From NCBI GenBank assembly GCA_013822345.1, contig PNKH01000064.1, positions 1 to 44,867 on the forward strand: a stretch of 44,867 nucleotides of DNA. Direction: 5' to 3'. The translations under genes were made by a program, and so were the position numbers. This document shows positions 23,768 to 32,273 of this stretch, piece by piece; the stretch's first letter is position 1; each line of letters starts with the position of its first letter. The DNA comes from Isosphaera sp. (GTDB lineage: Bacteria > Planctomycetota > Planctomycetia > Gemmatales > Gemmataceae). The notes beneath the pieces were generated by a model. That model ran no database searches, was not told the origin of the DNA, and was given only the letters and a program-made list of their open reading frames with translations.

Positions 23768-24294
23768 GGTACGCCCCCCGAGAGCCGCTTCCGGACGCAG
23801 TTCAAGAGCGCCTTGCGGATGCGGTGCAGCGACACCCGGACGGACTCCGGCGTCCGGCCTGCTTCCGCAGCCGCGGCCCCGACCGACCCGCCATCCGCGT
23901 ACCGGGCGGCGACGAGCCGGCGGGCGTCCGGGGACAACGTCCCCAGGCAGCGGCGGAGGGCGTCGAGCCGGTCGTCGACCTCGGCCACCTTCTCGGCGAC
24001 CGGCCCGGCCAGGTCCGCCAGGATCGCGTCGTCGAACGGCACCGTCCGGTCGCGCCGCAGCTTCTTCCGGTGGGCGAGGACCTGCAGGTACGCGACCCGG
24101 CACGCCCAGGTCAGGAACTCGCCCCGGCCGTCGAACTCGGCGGCCTTCCGCCACAGGACCAGGTTCACCTCCTGGAGCACGTCGTCCGGGTTCCCCCACG
24201 GGGCGACCAGCGTGCGGACGTACGCGGCCAGTGGCCGCTGGGCTGCGGTGATCCGGGCCACCGTCGCTTCGGCGTCGTCGTCCGGGCCGTCCAT
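23764..24294 (-). CDS. ECF sigma factor, planctomycete type
   Basis: A 176-residue extracytoplasmic-function sigma factor. Region 2 is seen in RPLAAYVRTLVAPWGNPDDVLQEVNLVLWRKAAEF and FLTWACRVAYLQVLAHRKKLRRD. Region 4 is LDALRRCLGTLSPDARRLVAARYADGGSVGAAAAEAGRTPESVRVSLHRIRKALL with the DNA-binding helix. The wording fits the ECF group seen with short-chain anti-sigma partners in Planctomycetes and Verrucomicrobia. I chose ATG 24294, with GGGAGG just upstream, over a GTG-like start 21 bases earlier. The next gene overlaps its stop and is its likely anti-sigma factor. The divergent neighbour is the first sulfatase, a candidate target. Confidence 0.85.
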   Translation of the reverse strand: MDGPDDDAEATVARITAAQRPLAAYVRTLVAPWGNPDDVLQEVNLVLWRKAAEFDGRGEFLTWACRVAYLQVLAHRKKLRRDRTVPFDDAILADLAGPVAEKVAEVDDRLDALRRCLGTLSPDARRLVAARYADGGSVGAAAAEAGRTPESVRVSLHRIRKALLNCVRKRLSGGVP

Positions 24295-24386
24295 TCGTCC
24301 TCCCGTACCCGGCAATAGCCCGCCGCCGCCGGCCGTTATCCGAGTTCGTAGATTTTCCCCGTCCCCGCGCTCACGAGGTCACCCCG

Positions 24387-26141
24387 ATGCGCTGGCTCCT
24401 CTCCCTCACCCTCGCCGCGGTCGCGTCGGCCGCGGGTGCCGCCGACCCGGTGAAGCGGCCGAACGTCCTGATCGTCATGACCGACGACCAGGGCCTCGGC
24501 GACTTCTCGTTCACCGGCAACCCGGTCCTCAAGACCCCGAACTTCGACGCCTTCGCCCGGTCGGCCGTCCGCCTCACCGACTTCCACTGCTGCCCGATGT
24601 GCAGCCCGACCCGCGGCCAACTGATGACCGGGTTGTCCGCCCTCCGCAACGGGGCCACCTCGGTCACCGCCGGGCGGACGTTCCTCCGGCCGGGTCTGCC
24701 GACGATGCCGGAGGTGTTCGCCAAGGCCGGGTACCAGACCGGGATCTTCGGCAAGTGGCACCTCGGCGACCACTACCCGCACCGGCCGGTCGACAAGGGC
24801 TTCAAGGAGAGCGTCTATCATCTCGGCTGGGGCCAGCTCAACTCGACCCCCGAGTTCGACTACCCGCTGGTCGACGGGCGGTACTTCCACAACGGGGCCG
24901 AGAAGCGGTACAAGGGGCACTGCACCGACCACTGGTTCGACTCCGCGACGGCGTGGATGAAGGGGTGCAAGGCGAGGGGCGAGCCGTTCCTCTGCTACCT
25001 GCCGACGAACGCCCCGCACGCCCCGCACGTCGAGCTGGACGAGTTCGTCAAGCCGTACCAGGGGAAGGGGCCGGCCGGGTTCTTCGGGATGATCGCCCAC
25101 CTCGACAACCGGTTCGGCGACCTCGAGAAGTTCCTCGCCGCCGAGAAGTTGACCGACGACACCATCGTGATCTTCACGACCGACAACGGCGGCACCGCCG
25201 GGGTGCCGACGCACAACGCCGGGCTGCGGGCCGGGAAGACGACGTACTACGACGGCGGGCACCGCGTCCCGTGCTGGGTCCGGTGGCCGAACGGCCGGCT
25301 CGGCGACCCCCGCGACATCGAGACCCCGACCCAGAACACCGACCTGTTGCCGACGCTCTGCGACCTGTGCGGGGTCGAGAAGCCGAAGCGCGACCCGGCG
25401 GACGCGGTGTACGCCGGCACCAGCCTCGCCCCGCTGATGCGGGTGCCGAAGGCGTTCCCGGAGCGGACGCTCGTGGTCCAGTACGGGCAGACCCCGAAGA
25501 AGTTCGACTGCTGCGTGATCCGCGGTCGGTGGCGGCTGGTGAAGGGCGACGAGCTGTACGACGTCTGGGCCGACCGGGAGCAGAAGACGGACCTGGCGGC
25601 CAAGCACCCGGACGTGGTGAAGTCGCTGCGCGACTTCTACGAGGGGTGGTGGGCGGGCGTCGAGAAGACGCTCGACGACTTCGTCCCGATCAGCATCGGC
25701 GGGAAGCCGCAGCCGGTGGTCGAGCTGACCAGCGGCGACTGGGAGAACATCTACGCCGACAACAGCGGGTACGTCCGGGAGGCGGTCGGCGGCCCGACCG
25801 GCGGGAAGTGGCACATCCTCGTCGAGGAGCCGGGCGAGTACACGTTCACCCTGCGGCGGTGGCCGGAGCAGACGAAGGCGGCGCTCGGGGCCAAGTACGA
25901 GCCGTCCCCGAAGTCGCCGCCGAACAAGGCGAAGCTCGTGACCCGCGACTTCCCGACGATCGCGGCGGCGAAGGTCGACATCGCCGGGGTGAAGGCGGAG
26001 GCGAAGGCCGACCCGAAGGCGACCGGGGCGACGGTGACGGCGAAGCTGCCGGCCGGGAAGACGACGCTGAAGGCGTGGTTCTCGGACGCCGACGGGAAGG
26101 ACCTGTGCGGGGCGTTCTTCGTCACCGTCACCCGGAAGTAG
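24387..26141 (+). CDS. Sulfatase 1 with C-terminal beta domain
   Basis: A 584-residue arylsulfatase-family enzyme with a signal peptide (about 1-19). The calcium site begins LIVMTDDQGLGDF (Asp33, Asp34), and Cys72 in CSPTRGQLMTG is the residue that must be turned into formylglycine for activity. GKWHLGDHYPH and TTDNGG are the further metal and sulfate contacts. After the sulfatase fold a separate beta-rich part (about 455-584, from WENIYADNSGYV) ends the protein, as in some planctomycete arylsulfatases. The substrate is unknown. A GAGG lies eight bases before the ATG. It is convergent with sulfatase 2 across P12. Confidence 0.92.
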   Translation: MRWLLSLTLAAVASAAGAADPVKRPNVLIVMTDDQGLGDFSFTGNPVLKTPNFDAFARSAVRLTDFHCCPMCSPTRGQLMTGLSALRNGATSVTAGRTFLRPGLPTMPEVFAKAGYQTGIFGKWHLGDHYPHRPVDKGFKESVYHLGWGQLNSTPEFDYPLVDGRYFHNGAEKRYKGHCTDHWFDSATAWMKGCKARGEPFLCYLPTNAPHAPHVELDEFVKPYQGKGPAGFFGMIAHLDNRFGDLEKFLAAEKLTDDTIVIFTTDNGGTAGVPTHNAGLRAGKTTYYDGGHRVPCWVRWPNGRLGDPRDIETPTQNTDLLPTLCDLCGVEKPKRDPADAVYAGTSLAPLMRVPKAFPERTLVVQYGQTPKKFDCCVIRGRWRLVKGDELYDVWADREQKTDLAAKHPDVVKSLRDFYEGWWAGVEKTLDDFVPISIGGKPQPVVELTSGDWENIYADNSGYVREAVGGPTGGKWHILVEEPGEYTFTLRRWPEQTKAALGAKYEPSPKSPPNKAKLVTRDFPTIAAAKVDIAGVKAEAKADPKATGATVTAKLPAGKTTLKAWFSDADGKDLCGAFFVTVTRK

Positions 26142-26154
26142 ATCGGGCGCCCGG

Positions 26155-26214
26155 GTCCGAGCCCGAGCGCCAGCGAGGGATGACGCCGACCCTCGCTGGC
26201 GCTCGGGCTCGGAC
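26155..26214. repeat. Palindromic element P12 (family B)
   Basis: Perfect 25-base arms (26155-26179 and 26190-26214) around a ten-base loop. Nearly the same as P10: the central GCGCGAG of P10 is GCGCCAG here, and the change is mirrored in both arms, so the pairing is kept. Between convergent sulfatase genes. Confidence 0.9.
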
Positions 26215-26221
26215 AGTCAGG

Positions 26222-27688
26222 TCACCGCTTCGCCGGCGGGGTGCCCGGCGGGAACTCGGCGTGCAGCGCCAGCCGGGCCTTCTTGAACCCGTCCGTGTCA
26301 TTCGCCTCGGCCGCCAGGTTGGTCAGCTCGTCCGGGTCGCGGGCGTGGTCGTAGAACTCCGTCCCGAGCACCTTCCCGGTCGTCCAGTCCCGCCACTCCG
26401 TGTACCGGGCGGTCGGGGTGCGGACGCTGTACCCCATCGCGTCCGGCACCCCCTTCTCGGTCCGGTCGAAGTACGCCGGCCGCGGGTGCTGGGTGAACGC
26501 CGCCGACTTCACCGTCTGGGCCGGGTCGTCCAGCACCGGGACGAGGCTGACCCCGTCCCCGTCCGGCGGCGTCACCCCGCACAGCTCGGACACCGTCCGG
26601 CACACGTCCACCAGCTCGGCCAGCGACCGCGTCGGCTTGCCGGACGCCTTCGCCCCGGGCGCGGCGACGACCAGCGGCACCCGGGCGTCGCGCTCGAAGC
26701 ACGACGTCTTCGCCCACAGCCCGTGCTCGCCGAGGTGGTACCCGTGGTCCGACAGGAACACCACCACGGTGCGGTCGGCCAGCTTGTGGTCGGCGAGCGC
26801 CTTCAGCACCTTCCCGACCTGGGCGTCCAGGTAGCTGACGTTGGCCAGGTACCCGTGCCGCATCTCGGCCGCCTGGCCGGCGGTCGGGGTGACGTTCTTC
26901 GGCGGGATGCCGAGGATCTCGCGGCTGTCGTGGAACGCGACCTCCGGGGCCTTCGGCCGGGCCGGGTCGAGCGGCGGCAGCCGGGCCGGGTCGTACAGGT
27001 CCCAGTACCGCTTCGGGGCGTTGAACGGGGCGTGCGGCTTCCAGAACCCGACCGCCAGGAAGAACGGCTTGTCCTTGACCGCGGCCAAGGTCTTCACCGC
27101 CTCCGCCGCCACCCGCCCGTCGTAGTACGCCTCGTCCGGCACGTCGCGCTTCTCGCACACCGGGACGTTCCCATAGTCCCGGCCGATCCCGGCGGCCAGG
27201 TTCGGCGGCAGATCGCCCTTCCCCTGCGGGGCGTCGTCGCCGTGGGTGGCGTAGTGGAGGAACTCGTCGGCGGACCACGACCGGCGGTCGCCCTTCTCCT
27301 TCGTGTGCCAGTTGTGGAAGATCTTGCCGACGCACCGGGTCTCGTACCCGGCGCCCTTGAACGCCTGCGGCAGCGTGACCACGTCCGGGTTCTTCTCCCG
27401 GAAGTGCTGGCCGTTCGACCACTGGTGGAGGGTGTCCGGCCGGCGGCCGGTGAGGAACGACGACCGGGACGGGTTGCACACCGCCTGCTGGCAGTACGCC
27501 CGGTCGAACCGCGTCCCGCGGGCGGCGAGGGCGTCGAGGTTCGGGGTCTTGGCCGGCGACCCGTAGCAGCCGAGGTCGGTCCGCAGGTCGTCGGCGACGA
27601 TCAGCAGGACGTTCGTCTTCGCCGGCCCGGCCGCGGCGGCGTAGTCGGCGGCGAGCAGGACGGCGAGCACGGGGAGGGCGCGGCGCAT
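26222..27688 (-). CDS. Sulfatase 2, iduronate-2-sulfatase-like
   Basis: A 488-residue exported sulfatase with a signal peptide (about 1-20). The metal site LIVADDLRTDLGCYG and the formylglycine motif CNPSRSSFLTG (Cys71) are intact. The wording ADDLRTDLGCYGSP, YCQQAVCNPSRSSFLTGRRPDT and SDHGYHLGEHGLWAKTSCFE is that of the iduronate-2-sulfatase group. Its ATG lies four bases after the stop of sulfatase 3, and its Shine-Dalgarno AAGGAG is inside the last codons of that gene, so the two form an operon with coupled translation. Confidence 0.92.
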   Translation of the reverse strand: MRRALPVLAVLLAADYAAAAGPAKTNVLLIVADDLRTDLGCYGSPAKTPNLDALAARGTRFDRAYCQQAVCNPSRSSFLTGRRPDTLHQWSNGQHFREKNPDVVTLPQAFKGAGYETRCVGKIFHNWHTKEKGDRRSWSADEFLHYATHGDDAPQGKGDLPPNLAAGIGRDYGNVPVCEKRDVPDEAYYDGRVAAEAVKTLAAVKDKPFFLAVGFWKPHAPFNAPKRYWDLYDPARLPPLDPARPKAPEVAFHDSREILGIPPKNVTPTAGQAAEMRHGYLANVSYLDAQVGKVLKALADHKLADRTVVVFLSDHGYHLGEHGLWAKTSCFERDARVPLVVAAPGAKASGKPTRSLAELVDVCRTVSELCGVTPPDGDGVSLVPVLDDPAQTVKSAAFTQHPRPAYFDRTEKGVPDAMGYSVRTPTARYTEWRDWTTGKVLGTEFYDHARDPDELTNLAAEANDTDGFKKARLALHAEFPPGTPPAKR

Positions 27689-27692
27689 CGGG

Positions 27693-29270
27693 TTACTCCT
27701 TCTTCTGAGGCGGGATCTGTGCTGACTTGCCGGCCTTCCACACGTCCACCGGCACCGCGTTCTTCCCCGCCGCCCCGGGCGTGCTGCGGCCGTCGGCCAC
27801 GTACGTCTCGAGCAGTTTGGTGAGCCGGGCGACGACATCCGGGTGCTTGTCGTGCAGGTTCGTCTTCTCGCCGGGGTCGGCGGCCATGTCGAACAGTTGG
27901 ACCGGCGGGAGCTTGCTCGCGTCGTCCTTGCCCGGCCGGGGCGCACTCCACCCGCCGGACCCGGGGCACAGGCAGAGCTTCCAGTCCCCGTCGCGGACGG
28001 CGAACGACCCGTTGATCGAGTGGTGGACGACGGCGGTGCGGCGGCCGGCCGGGGACTCGCCGCGGAGCGCCGGCAGCAGGCTGAACGAGTCCTCGCCGGC
28101 GGCGTCCGGCACCTTCACCCCGGCCGCCTCGCCACAGGTGCGGAAGATGTCGGTGAGGCAGGCGAGCTGGGCGGACGTGGTGCCGGGCTTCACCACCCCG
28201 GGCCAGCGGACCAGGAACGGCACCCGGTGCCCGCCGTCGTAGATGTCGGCCTTGTGCCCGCGATAGATGTGGCTCGGGTTGTGCCCCTTCGCCAGCAGCG
28301 CCGGGAAGTCGGCCTGCGGCGAGCACCCGTTGTCGCTGGTGAGGACGACCAGCGTGTTCGCGGCCAGCTTGTGCTCGTCGAGGGCCGCCAGCACCTCGCC
28401 GACCGCGTGGTCCGTCTGCATCACGAAGTCGGCGTACGGGCCGAGGCCGGACTTCCCGACCCAGCCCTTCGGCGGGACGATGGGCGTGTGCGGGCTGGTC
28501 AGCGGGAGGTAGAGGAAGAACGGGGTGGCCGGGGTCTTCGCCCGGTCGCCGATGAACGTCACCGCCTCGCGGGTCAACTCCGGGAGCACGTCGGCGGCCT
28601 CGAACCCGGGGGCGGCGGGGCCCTTCCGCGTCAGCGGGGTCGCCTTCTCCGGGTGCATCCGGAAGTCGCGGTCCTCGGTCGGGTCGGCGGTCAGCCGGTC
28701 GCCGCGGACGTAGGCGTAGGGGACCATGTCGAGCGAGGCGGAGATGCCGAAGTAGTGGTCGAACCCGACGGCGAGCGGCCCGTTCGCGATCGGCTTCGTG
28801 TACTCGACGTTGAACACCTGCTCGCGCGGCTCGATGCCGAGTTCGGTCACGTCCTTGCCCGGCTTCCGCACCCAGTCCATCCCGAGGTGCCACTTCCCGA
28901 CGCACCCGGTCGCGTACCCGTTCGCCTTGAGCAGCGACGCGACCGTCTCCCGGCCCGGCTCGACCAGCCGCGGGCTGAGCCCGCCGAGCACCCCGGACTG
29001 GAGCCTGGTCCGCCAGCAGTACCGGCCGGTCATCAGCCCGTACCGGGTCGGGCTGCAGACGGACGACGGGGTGTGGGCGTCGGTGAACGCCATCCCGCCG
29101 GCGGCGAGTTTGTCGAGGTTCGGGGTCGGGATCTTCCCGTCGCGGTTCAGGCACCGCACGTCCCCGTACCCGAGGTCGTCGGCGAGGATGACGACGACGT
29201 TCGGAGGGGCCGCGTTCGCGGGGAGGGTGAGGGCGAGTGTGAGTGCGAGAGAAAGGCAGAGGCGCGACAC
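27693..29270 (-). CDS. Sulfatase 3 (arylsulfatase family)
   Basis: A 525-residue exported sulfatase with a signal peptide (about 1-20, cleaved near PANAAP). The calcium motif VVILADDLGYGDVRC is followed by the formylglycine motif CSPTRYGLMTG (Cys72), GKWHLGMDWV, and LTSDNGCSP. It belongs to the arylsulfatase A / N-acetylgalactosamine-6-sulfatase type. The C-terminal part ends with a Lys-rich tail. It is the first gene of a two-gene sulfatase operon and is divergent from sulfatase 4. The shared gap holds a direct repeat that could be a regulatory site. Confidence 0.92.
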   Translation of the reverse strand: MSRLCLSLALTLALTLPANAAPPNVVVILADDLGYGDVRCLNRDGKIPTPNLDKLAAGGMAFTDAHTPSSVCSPTRYGLMTGRYCWRTRLQSGVLGGLSPRLVEPGRETVASLLKANGYATGCVGKWHLGMDWVRKPGKDVTELGIEPREQVFNVEYTKPIANGPLAVGFDHYFGISASLDMVPYAYVRGDRLTADPTEDRDFRMHPEKATPLTRKGPAAPGFEAADVLPELTREAVTFIGDRAKTPATPFFLYLPLTSPHTPIVPPKGWVGKSGLGPYADFVMQTDHAVGEVLAALDEHKLAANTLVVLTSDNGCSPQADFPALLAKGHNPSHIYRGHKADIYDGGHRVPFLVRWPGVVKPGTTSAQLACLTDIFRTCGEAAGVKVPDAAGEDSFSLLPALRGESPAGRRTAVVHHSINGSFAVRDGDWKLCLCPGSGGWSAPRPGKDDASKLPPVQLFDMAADPGEKTNLHDKHPDVVARLTKLLETYVADGRSTPGAAGKNAVPVDVWKAGKSAQIPPQKKE

Positions 29271-29355
29271 GGGTCACCTCGCGGCGGGAGTTGGTGTGGC
29301 CTGTGGTATGCGGCGGCTGCGGGGCGACCAGCCCGGCGTCGCGCGGGAATCGGGT

Positions 29356-29387
29356 TAACGTTGGGGCCGGCCGGGCTAATGTTGGGG
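29356..29387. repeat. Direct repeat in the divergent sulfatase gap
   Basis: TAACGTTGGGG (29356-29366) and TAATGTTGGGG (29377-29387) differ at one base and start 21 bases apart, about two turns of the helix. They lie 29 bases before the sulfatase 4 ATG, a plausible place for a regulator dimer or for the core promoter. The rest of the 145-base gap shows nothing else. Confidence 0.4.
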
Positions 29388-29415
29388 TGTGCGGAACGCG
29401 CGACGGGAGGAAGCG

Positions 29416-30789
29416 ATGTCACGGCACACGGCGGTTCTCGGGTCGGTCGCGGCGGTGCTCCTCGCGGCAGGCCAGGTCCGGGCGGCGGGGAAGCCGAACG
29501 TGATCGTCCTGTTCACCGACGACCAGGGGTACGCGGACATCTCGGCCCACGGGTGCAAGGACTACCAGACCCCGCACCTCGACTCGCTGGCGAAGAACGG
29601 GGTGCGGTGCTCGGCCGGGTACGTCAGCCAGTGCCAGTGCTCCCCGAGCCGGGCCGGGATGCTGACCGGCCGGCACCAGTCGCGGTTCGGGCACGAGGAG
29701 AACCCGCCGGCCGAGGCCGTCCCGAAGTACGGCCTGCCGGACGACCAGAAGACGATCGCCGACCACCTGAAGGCGGCCGGGTACGCGACCGGGCACGTCG
29801 GGAAGTGGCACCTCGGGACGCACAGCAGCAAGGACCCGACCGCCCGCGGGTTCGCCGAGTCGGTGTCGGTCGAGGCGACGTTCGACACCGAGGAGAAGCA
29901 CCAGGCGTTCAACGCGGCGAGGAAGAGCGAGTTCGGCACCCGCGGGGTCCCGGTCAAGTACAACGCGTTCACCCGCAACGGGAAGCACGAGAAGGTGTCG
30001 AAGTACATCGCCGACGCGCTCGCCGACGAGGTCGTGTCGTACATCGACCGGCACAAGGCGGAGCCGTTCTTCCTGTACTGGGCGCACGTCTTCCCGCACG
30101 TCCCGCAGGTCGCCGACGAGAAGTATCTCAAGCGGGTCGAGCACATCAAGGACGACGCCCGGCGGACGTACGCGGCGATGATGCTGGCGGTCGACGACGG
30201 CGTCGGGCGGATGCTCGCCGAGCTGCGGAAGCACGGCCTCGAAGAGAACACGCTGATCTTCTACATGAGCGACAACGGCGGGCCGTCGGACGGCCGGCTG
30301 CCGTGCTTCAACACCCCGTTCCGCGGGAACAAGGGCGGCCTGCTCGAAGGCGGCATCCGCGTCCCGTACTTCGTCCAGTGGAAGGGGACGCTGCCGGCCG
30401 GGAAGGAGTACGACCGGCCGGTCAGCACCCTGGACATCCTCCCGACGGCGCTCGCGGCGGCCGGGGCGAAGCCGCCGGCCGACCGCGCCCTCGACGGCGT
30501 CAACCTGCTGCCGTTCCTGAAGGGCGAGGCGACCGGCGACCCGCACGCCCAGCTCTTCTGGCGGTACCTGCGGCGGGACATGTTCGCCGTCCGCGACGGC
30601 GACTGGAAGCTGGTCAAGCTGAAGGGGAAGAATGAGAAGCCGGAGCTGTACGACCTGAAGGCCGACCCCGGGGAGGCGACCGACCTGGCGGCGAAGCACC
30701 CGGACAAGGTGAAGGCGCTGCAGGCGGCCTACGACGCCTGGGCCAAGGACCTGCCGAAGCCGCTGTGGAACAACACCCGGGACGAGTGA
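29416..30789 (+). CDS. Sulfatase 4 (arylsulfatase family)
   Basis: A 457-residue exported sulfatase with a signal peptide (about 1-24). VIVLFTDDQGYADIS carries the calcium aspartates. CSPSRAGMLTG (Cys75) is the formylglycine site. GKWHLGTHSS and YMSDNGGPS are the further active-site motifs. It lacks the extra C-terminal domain of sulfatase 1. The ATG at 29416 has GGGAGG five bases upstream, so I prefer it to the GTG nine codons earlier. Sulfatase 5 follows on the same strand after 93 bases containing P13. Confidence 0.92.
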   Translation: MSRHTAVLGSVAAVLLAAGQVRAAGKPNVIVLFTDDQGYADISAHGCKDYQTPHLDSLAKNGVRCSAGYVSQCQCSPSRAGMLTGRHQSRFGHEENPPAEAVPKYGLPDDQKTIADHLKAAGYATGHVGKWHLGTHSSKDPTARGFAESVSVEATFDTEEKHQAFNAARKSEFGTRGVPVKYNAFTRNGKHEKVSKYIADALADEVVSYIDRHKAEPFFLYWAHVFPHVPQVADEKYLKRVEHIKDDARRTYAAMMLAVDDGVGRMLAELRKHGLEENTLIFYMSDNGGPSDGRLPCFNTPFRGNKGGLLEGGIRVPYFVQWKGTLPAGKEYDRPVSTLDILPTALAAAGAKPPADRALDGVNLLPFLKGEATGDPHAQLFWRYLRRDMFAVRDGDWKLVKLKGKNEKPELYDLKADPGEATDLAAKHPDKVKALQAAYDAWAKDLPKPLWNNTRDE

Positions 30790-30795
30790 GCGCCC

Positions 30796-30860
30796 CGGCG
30801 AGCCGGGAGCGTGAGCGACCGGAGGAACGTCCTCCGGTCGCTCACGCTCCCGGCTCGCCG
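30796..30860. repeat. Palindromic element P13 (family B)
   Basis: Perfect 30-base arms (30796-30825 and 30831-30860) around a five-base loop, with the GAGCCGGG and GCGACCGGAGG modules. It sits between tandem sulfatases 4 and 5. The naive longest frame for sulfatase 5 begins inside it. Confidence 0.9.
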
Positions 30861-30882
30861 CAACCTGCGAGCGATCCGATCC

Positions 30883-32211
30883 ATGACCCGCACCCTCCCC
30901 GCCGTCGCCCTGCTCCTCGCCGCCGGGCCGGCGCCCGCCGCCGACCGGAAGCCGAACGTCGTCGTCTTCTCCGTCGACGACATGGGGTACGCCGACCTCG
31001 GGTGCTACGGCGGCAAGCTCGCCCCGACCCCGCACTGCGACGCCCTGGCGAGGAACGGCGTCCGGTTCACCGACGGGTACGTGTCGGCGTGCGTCTGCAG
31101 CCCGAGCCGGGTCGGGCTGATGACCGGCCGGTACCAGGCCCGGACCGGGCACGACGCCAACTCCGGCCGGCCCGGCAACGAGCTGCTCAGGACCGAGACG
31201 ACGATGGCCGAGCGGCTCAAGGCCGCCGGGTACGCGACCGGGATCGTCGGGAAGTGGCACCTCGGCGAGGGGAAGGAGTTCCTCCCCGGGTCGCGGGGGT
31301 TCGACCACGGTTACGGCAGCCTGGACAACCTGAACGAGAAGGGCGGGCCGGCCGACTTCTACCGCGGGGCGGAGGTGGTGAAGCCGCCGGCCGAGGCCCC
31401 GGTCACGTCCCCGCTGTACGCGAGGGAGGCGTGCGCCTTCATCGACGCCCACAAGGCGAAGCCGTTCCTGCTGTACCTGGCGTTCAACGCGGTCCACGCC
31501 CCGCGGGTGGCGTCCGAGGAGTGGCTGAAGAAGTTCCCCGACCTGAAGGCCCACCAGCGCGACTACGCCGCCTGCCTGGCCGAGTGCGACGCCGCCGTCG
31601 GGGCGGTGATGGACAAGCTCCGGGCGCTGAAGCTCGAAGGGGACACGCTGGTGTTCCTCATCAGCGACAACGGCGGGTCGTCCCCGTTCGCCAACCTCGA
31701 CGGCCTCCGCGGCCGGAAGTGGGTGCTGTGGGAGGGCGGCGTCCGGGTGCCGTTCGTCGTCCAGTGGAAGGGCCGCATCCCGGCCGGGCGAGTGCTGAAC
31801 ACCCCGGTCATCCAGCTCGACGTGCTGCCGACCGCGCTGGCCGCCGCCGGGGCGGCGGTCAAGCCGGAGTGGAAGCTCGACGGGGTGAACCTCCTGCCGC
31901 TGCTGGAGGGGGAGGCGAAGGGGCTCGACCGCGACGCCCTGTACTGGCGGTTCGGGGTGCAGTACGCAGTCCGGCGGGGCGACTGGAAGCTGGTCAGCGC
32001 GGCGAAGGACATGAAGCCGGTGCTGGTGAACCTGGCCGAGGACCGCGGCGAGGCGAAGGACCTCACCGCCCAGCACCCGGAGAAGGCGAAGGAGCTGCAG
32101 GCCCTATGGGACAAGTGGAACGCCGGGAACGTCCCGCCGCGGTGGACCGACCGCCGGTGGGACGGCGAGGAGGCCCGGAAGAAGATGAAGGACGACGGCG
32201 ACGGGCCGTGA
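30883..32211 (+). CDS. Sulfatase 5 (arylsulfatase family)
   Basis: A 442-residue exported sulfatase with a signal peptide (about 1-20). VVFSVDDMGYADLGCYG is the calcium site and CSPSRVGLMTG (Cys72) the formylglycine site. GKWHLGEGKE and LISDNGGSS follow. I start it at ATG 30883 because the longer frame (from 30811) only adds a translation of palindrome P13 and breaks the signal peptide. It is close in layout to sulfatase 4, and the two are probably related by old duplication, though identity is low by eye. Confidence 0.92.
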   Translation: MTRTLPAVALLLAAGPAPAADRKPNVVVFSVDDMGYADLGCYGGKLAPTPHCDALARNGVRFTDGYVSACVCSPSRVGLMTGRYQARTGHDANSGRPGNELLRTETTMAERLKAAGYATGIVGKWHLGEGKEFLPGSRGFDHGYGSLDNLNEKGGPADFYRGAEVVKPPAEAPVTSPLYAREACAFIDAHKAKPFLLYLAFNAVHAPRVASEEWLKKFPDLKAHQRDYAACLAECDAAVGAVMDKLRALKLEGDTLVFLISDNGGSSPFANLDGLRGRKWVLWEGGVRVPFVVQWKGRIPAGRVLNTPVIQLDVLPTALAAAGAAVKPEWKLDGVNLLPLLEGEAKGLDRDALYWRFGVQYAVRRGDWKLVSAAKDMKPVLVNLAEDRGEAKDLTAQHPEKAKELQALWDKWNAGNVPPRWTDRRWDGEEARKKMKDDGDGP

Positions 32212-32273
32212 CCGGAACGCGGGTTGCATCCTGACGGCCGGCGGCCGAGACGCCGCCGCTCCAGGAGGTTGCC

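Noticed and set aside
23570-27823. A frame of over 1400 codons on the plus strand
   Set aside because: It overlaps the sigma, anti-sigma and sulfatase genes in other frames and has no recognisable domain.
24387-32211. Sulfatase block as a recently acquired island
   Set aside because: GC content and codon use look the same as in neighbouring genes, and no integrase, att repeat or insertion element flanks it.
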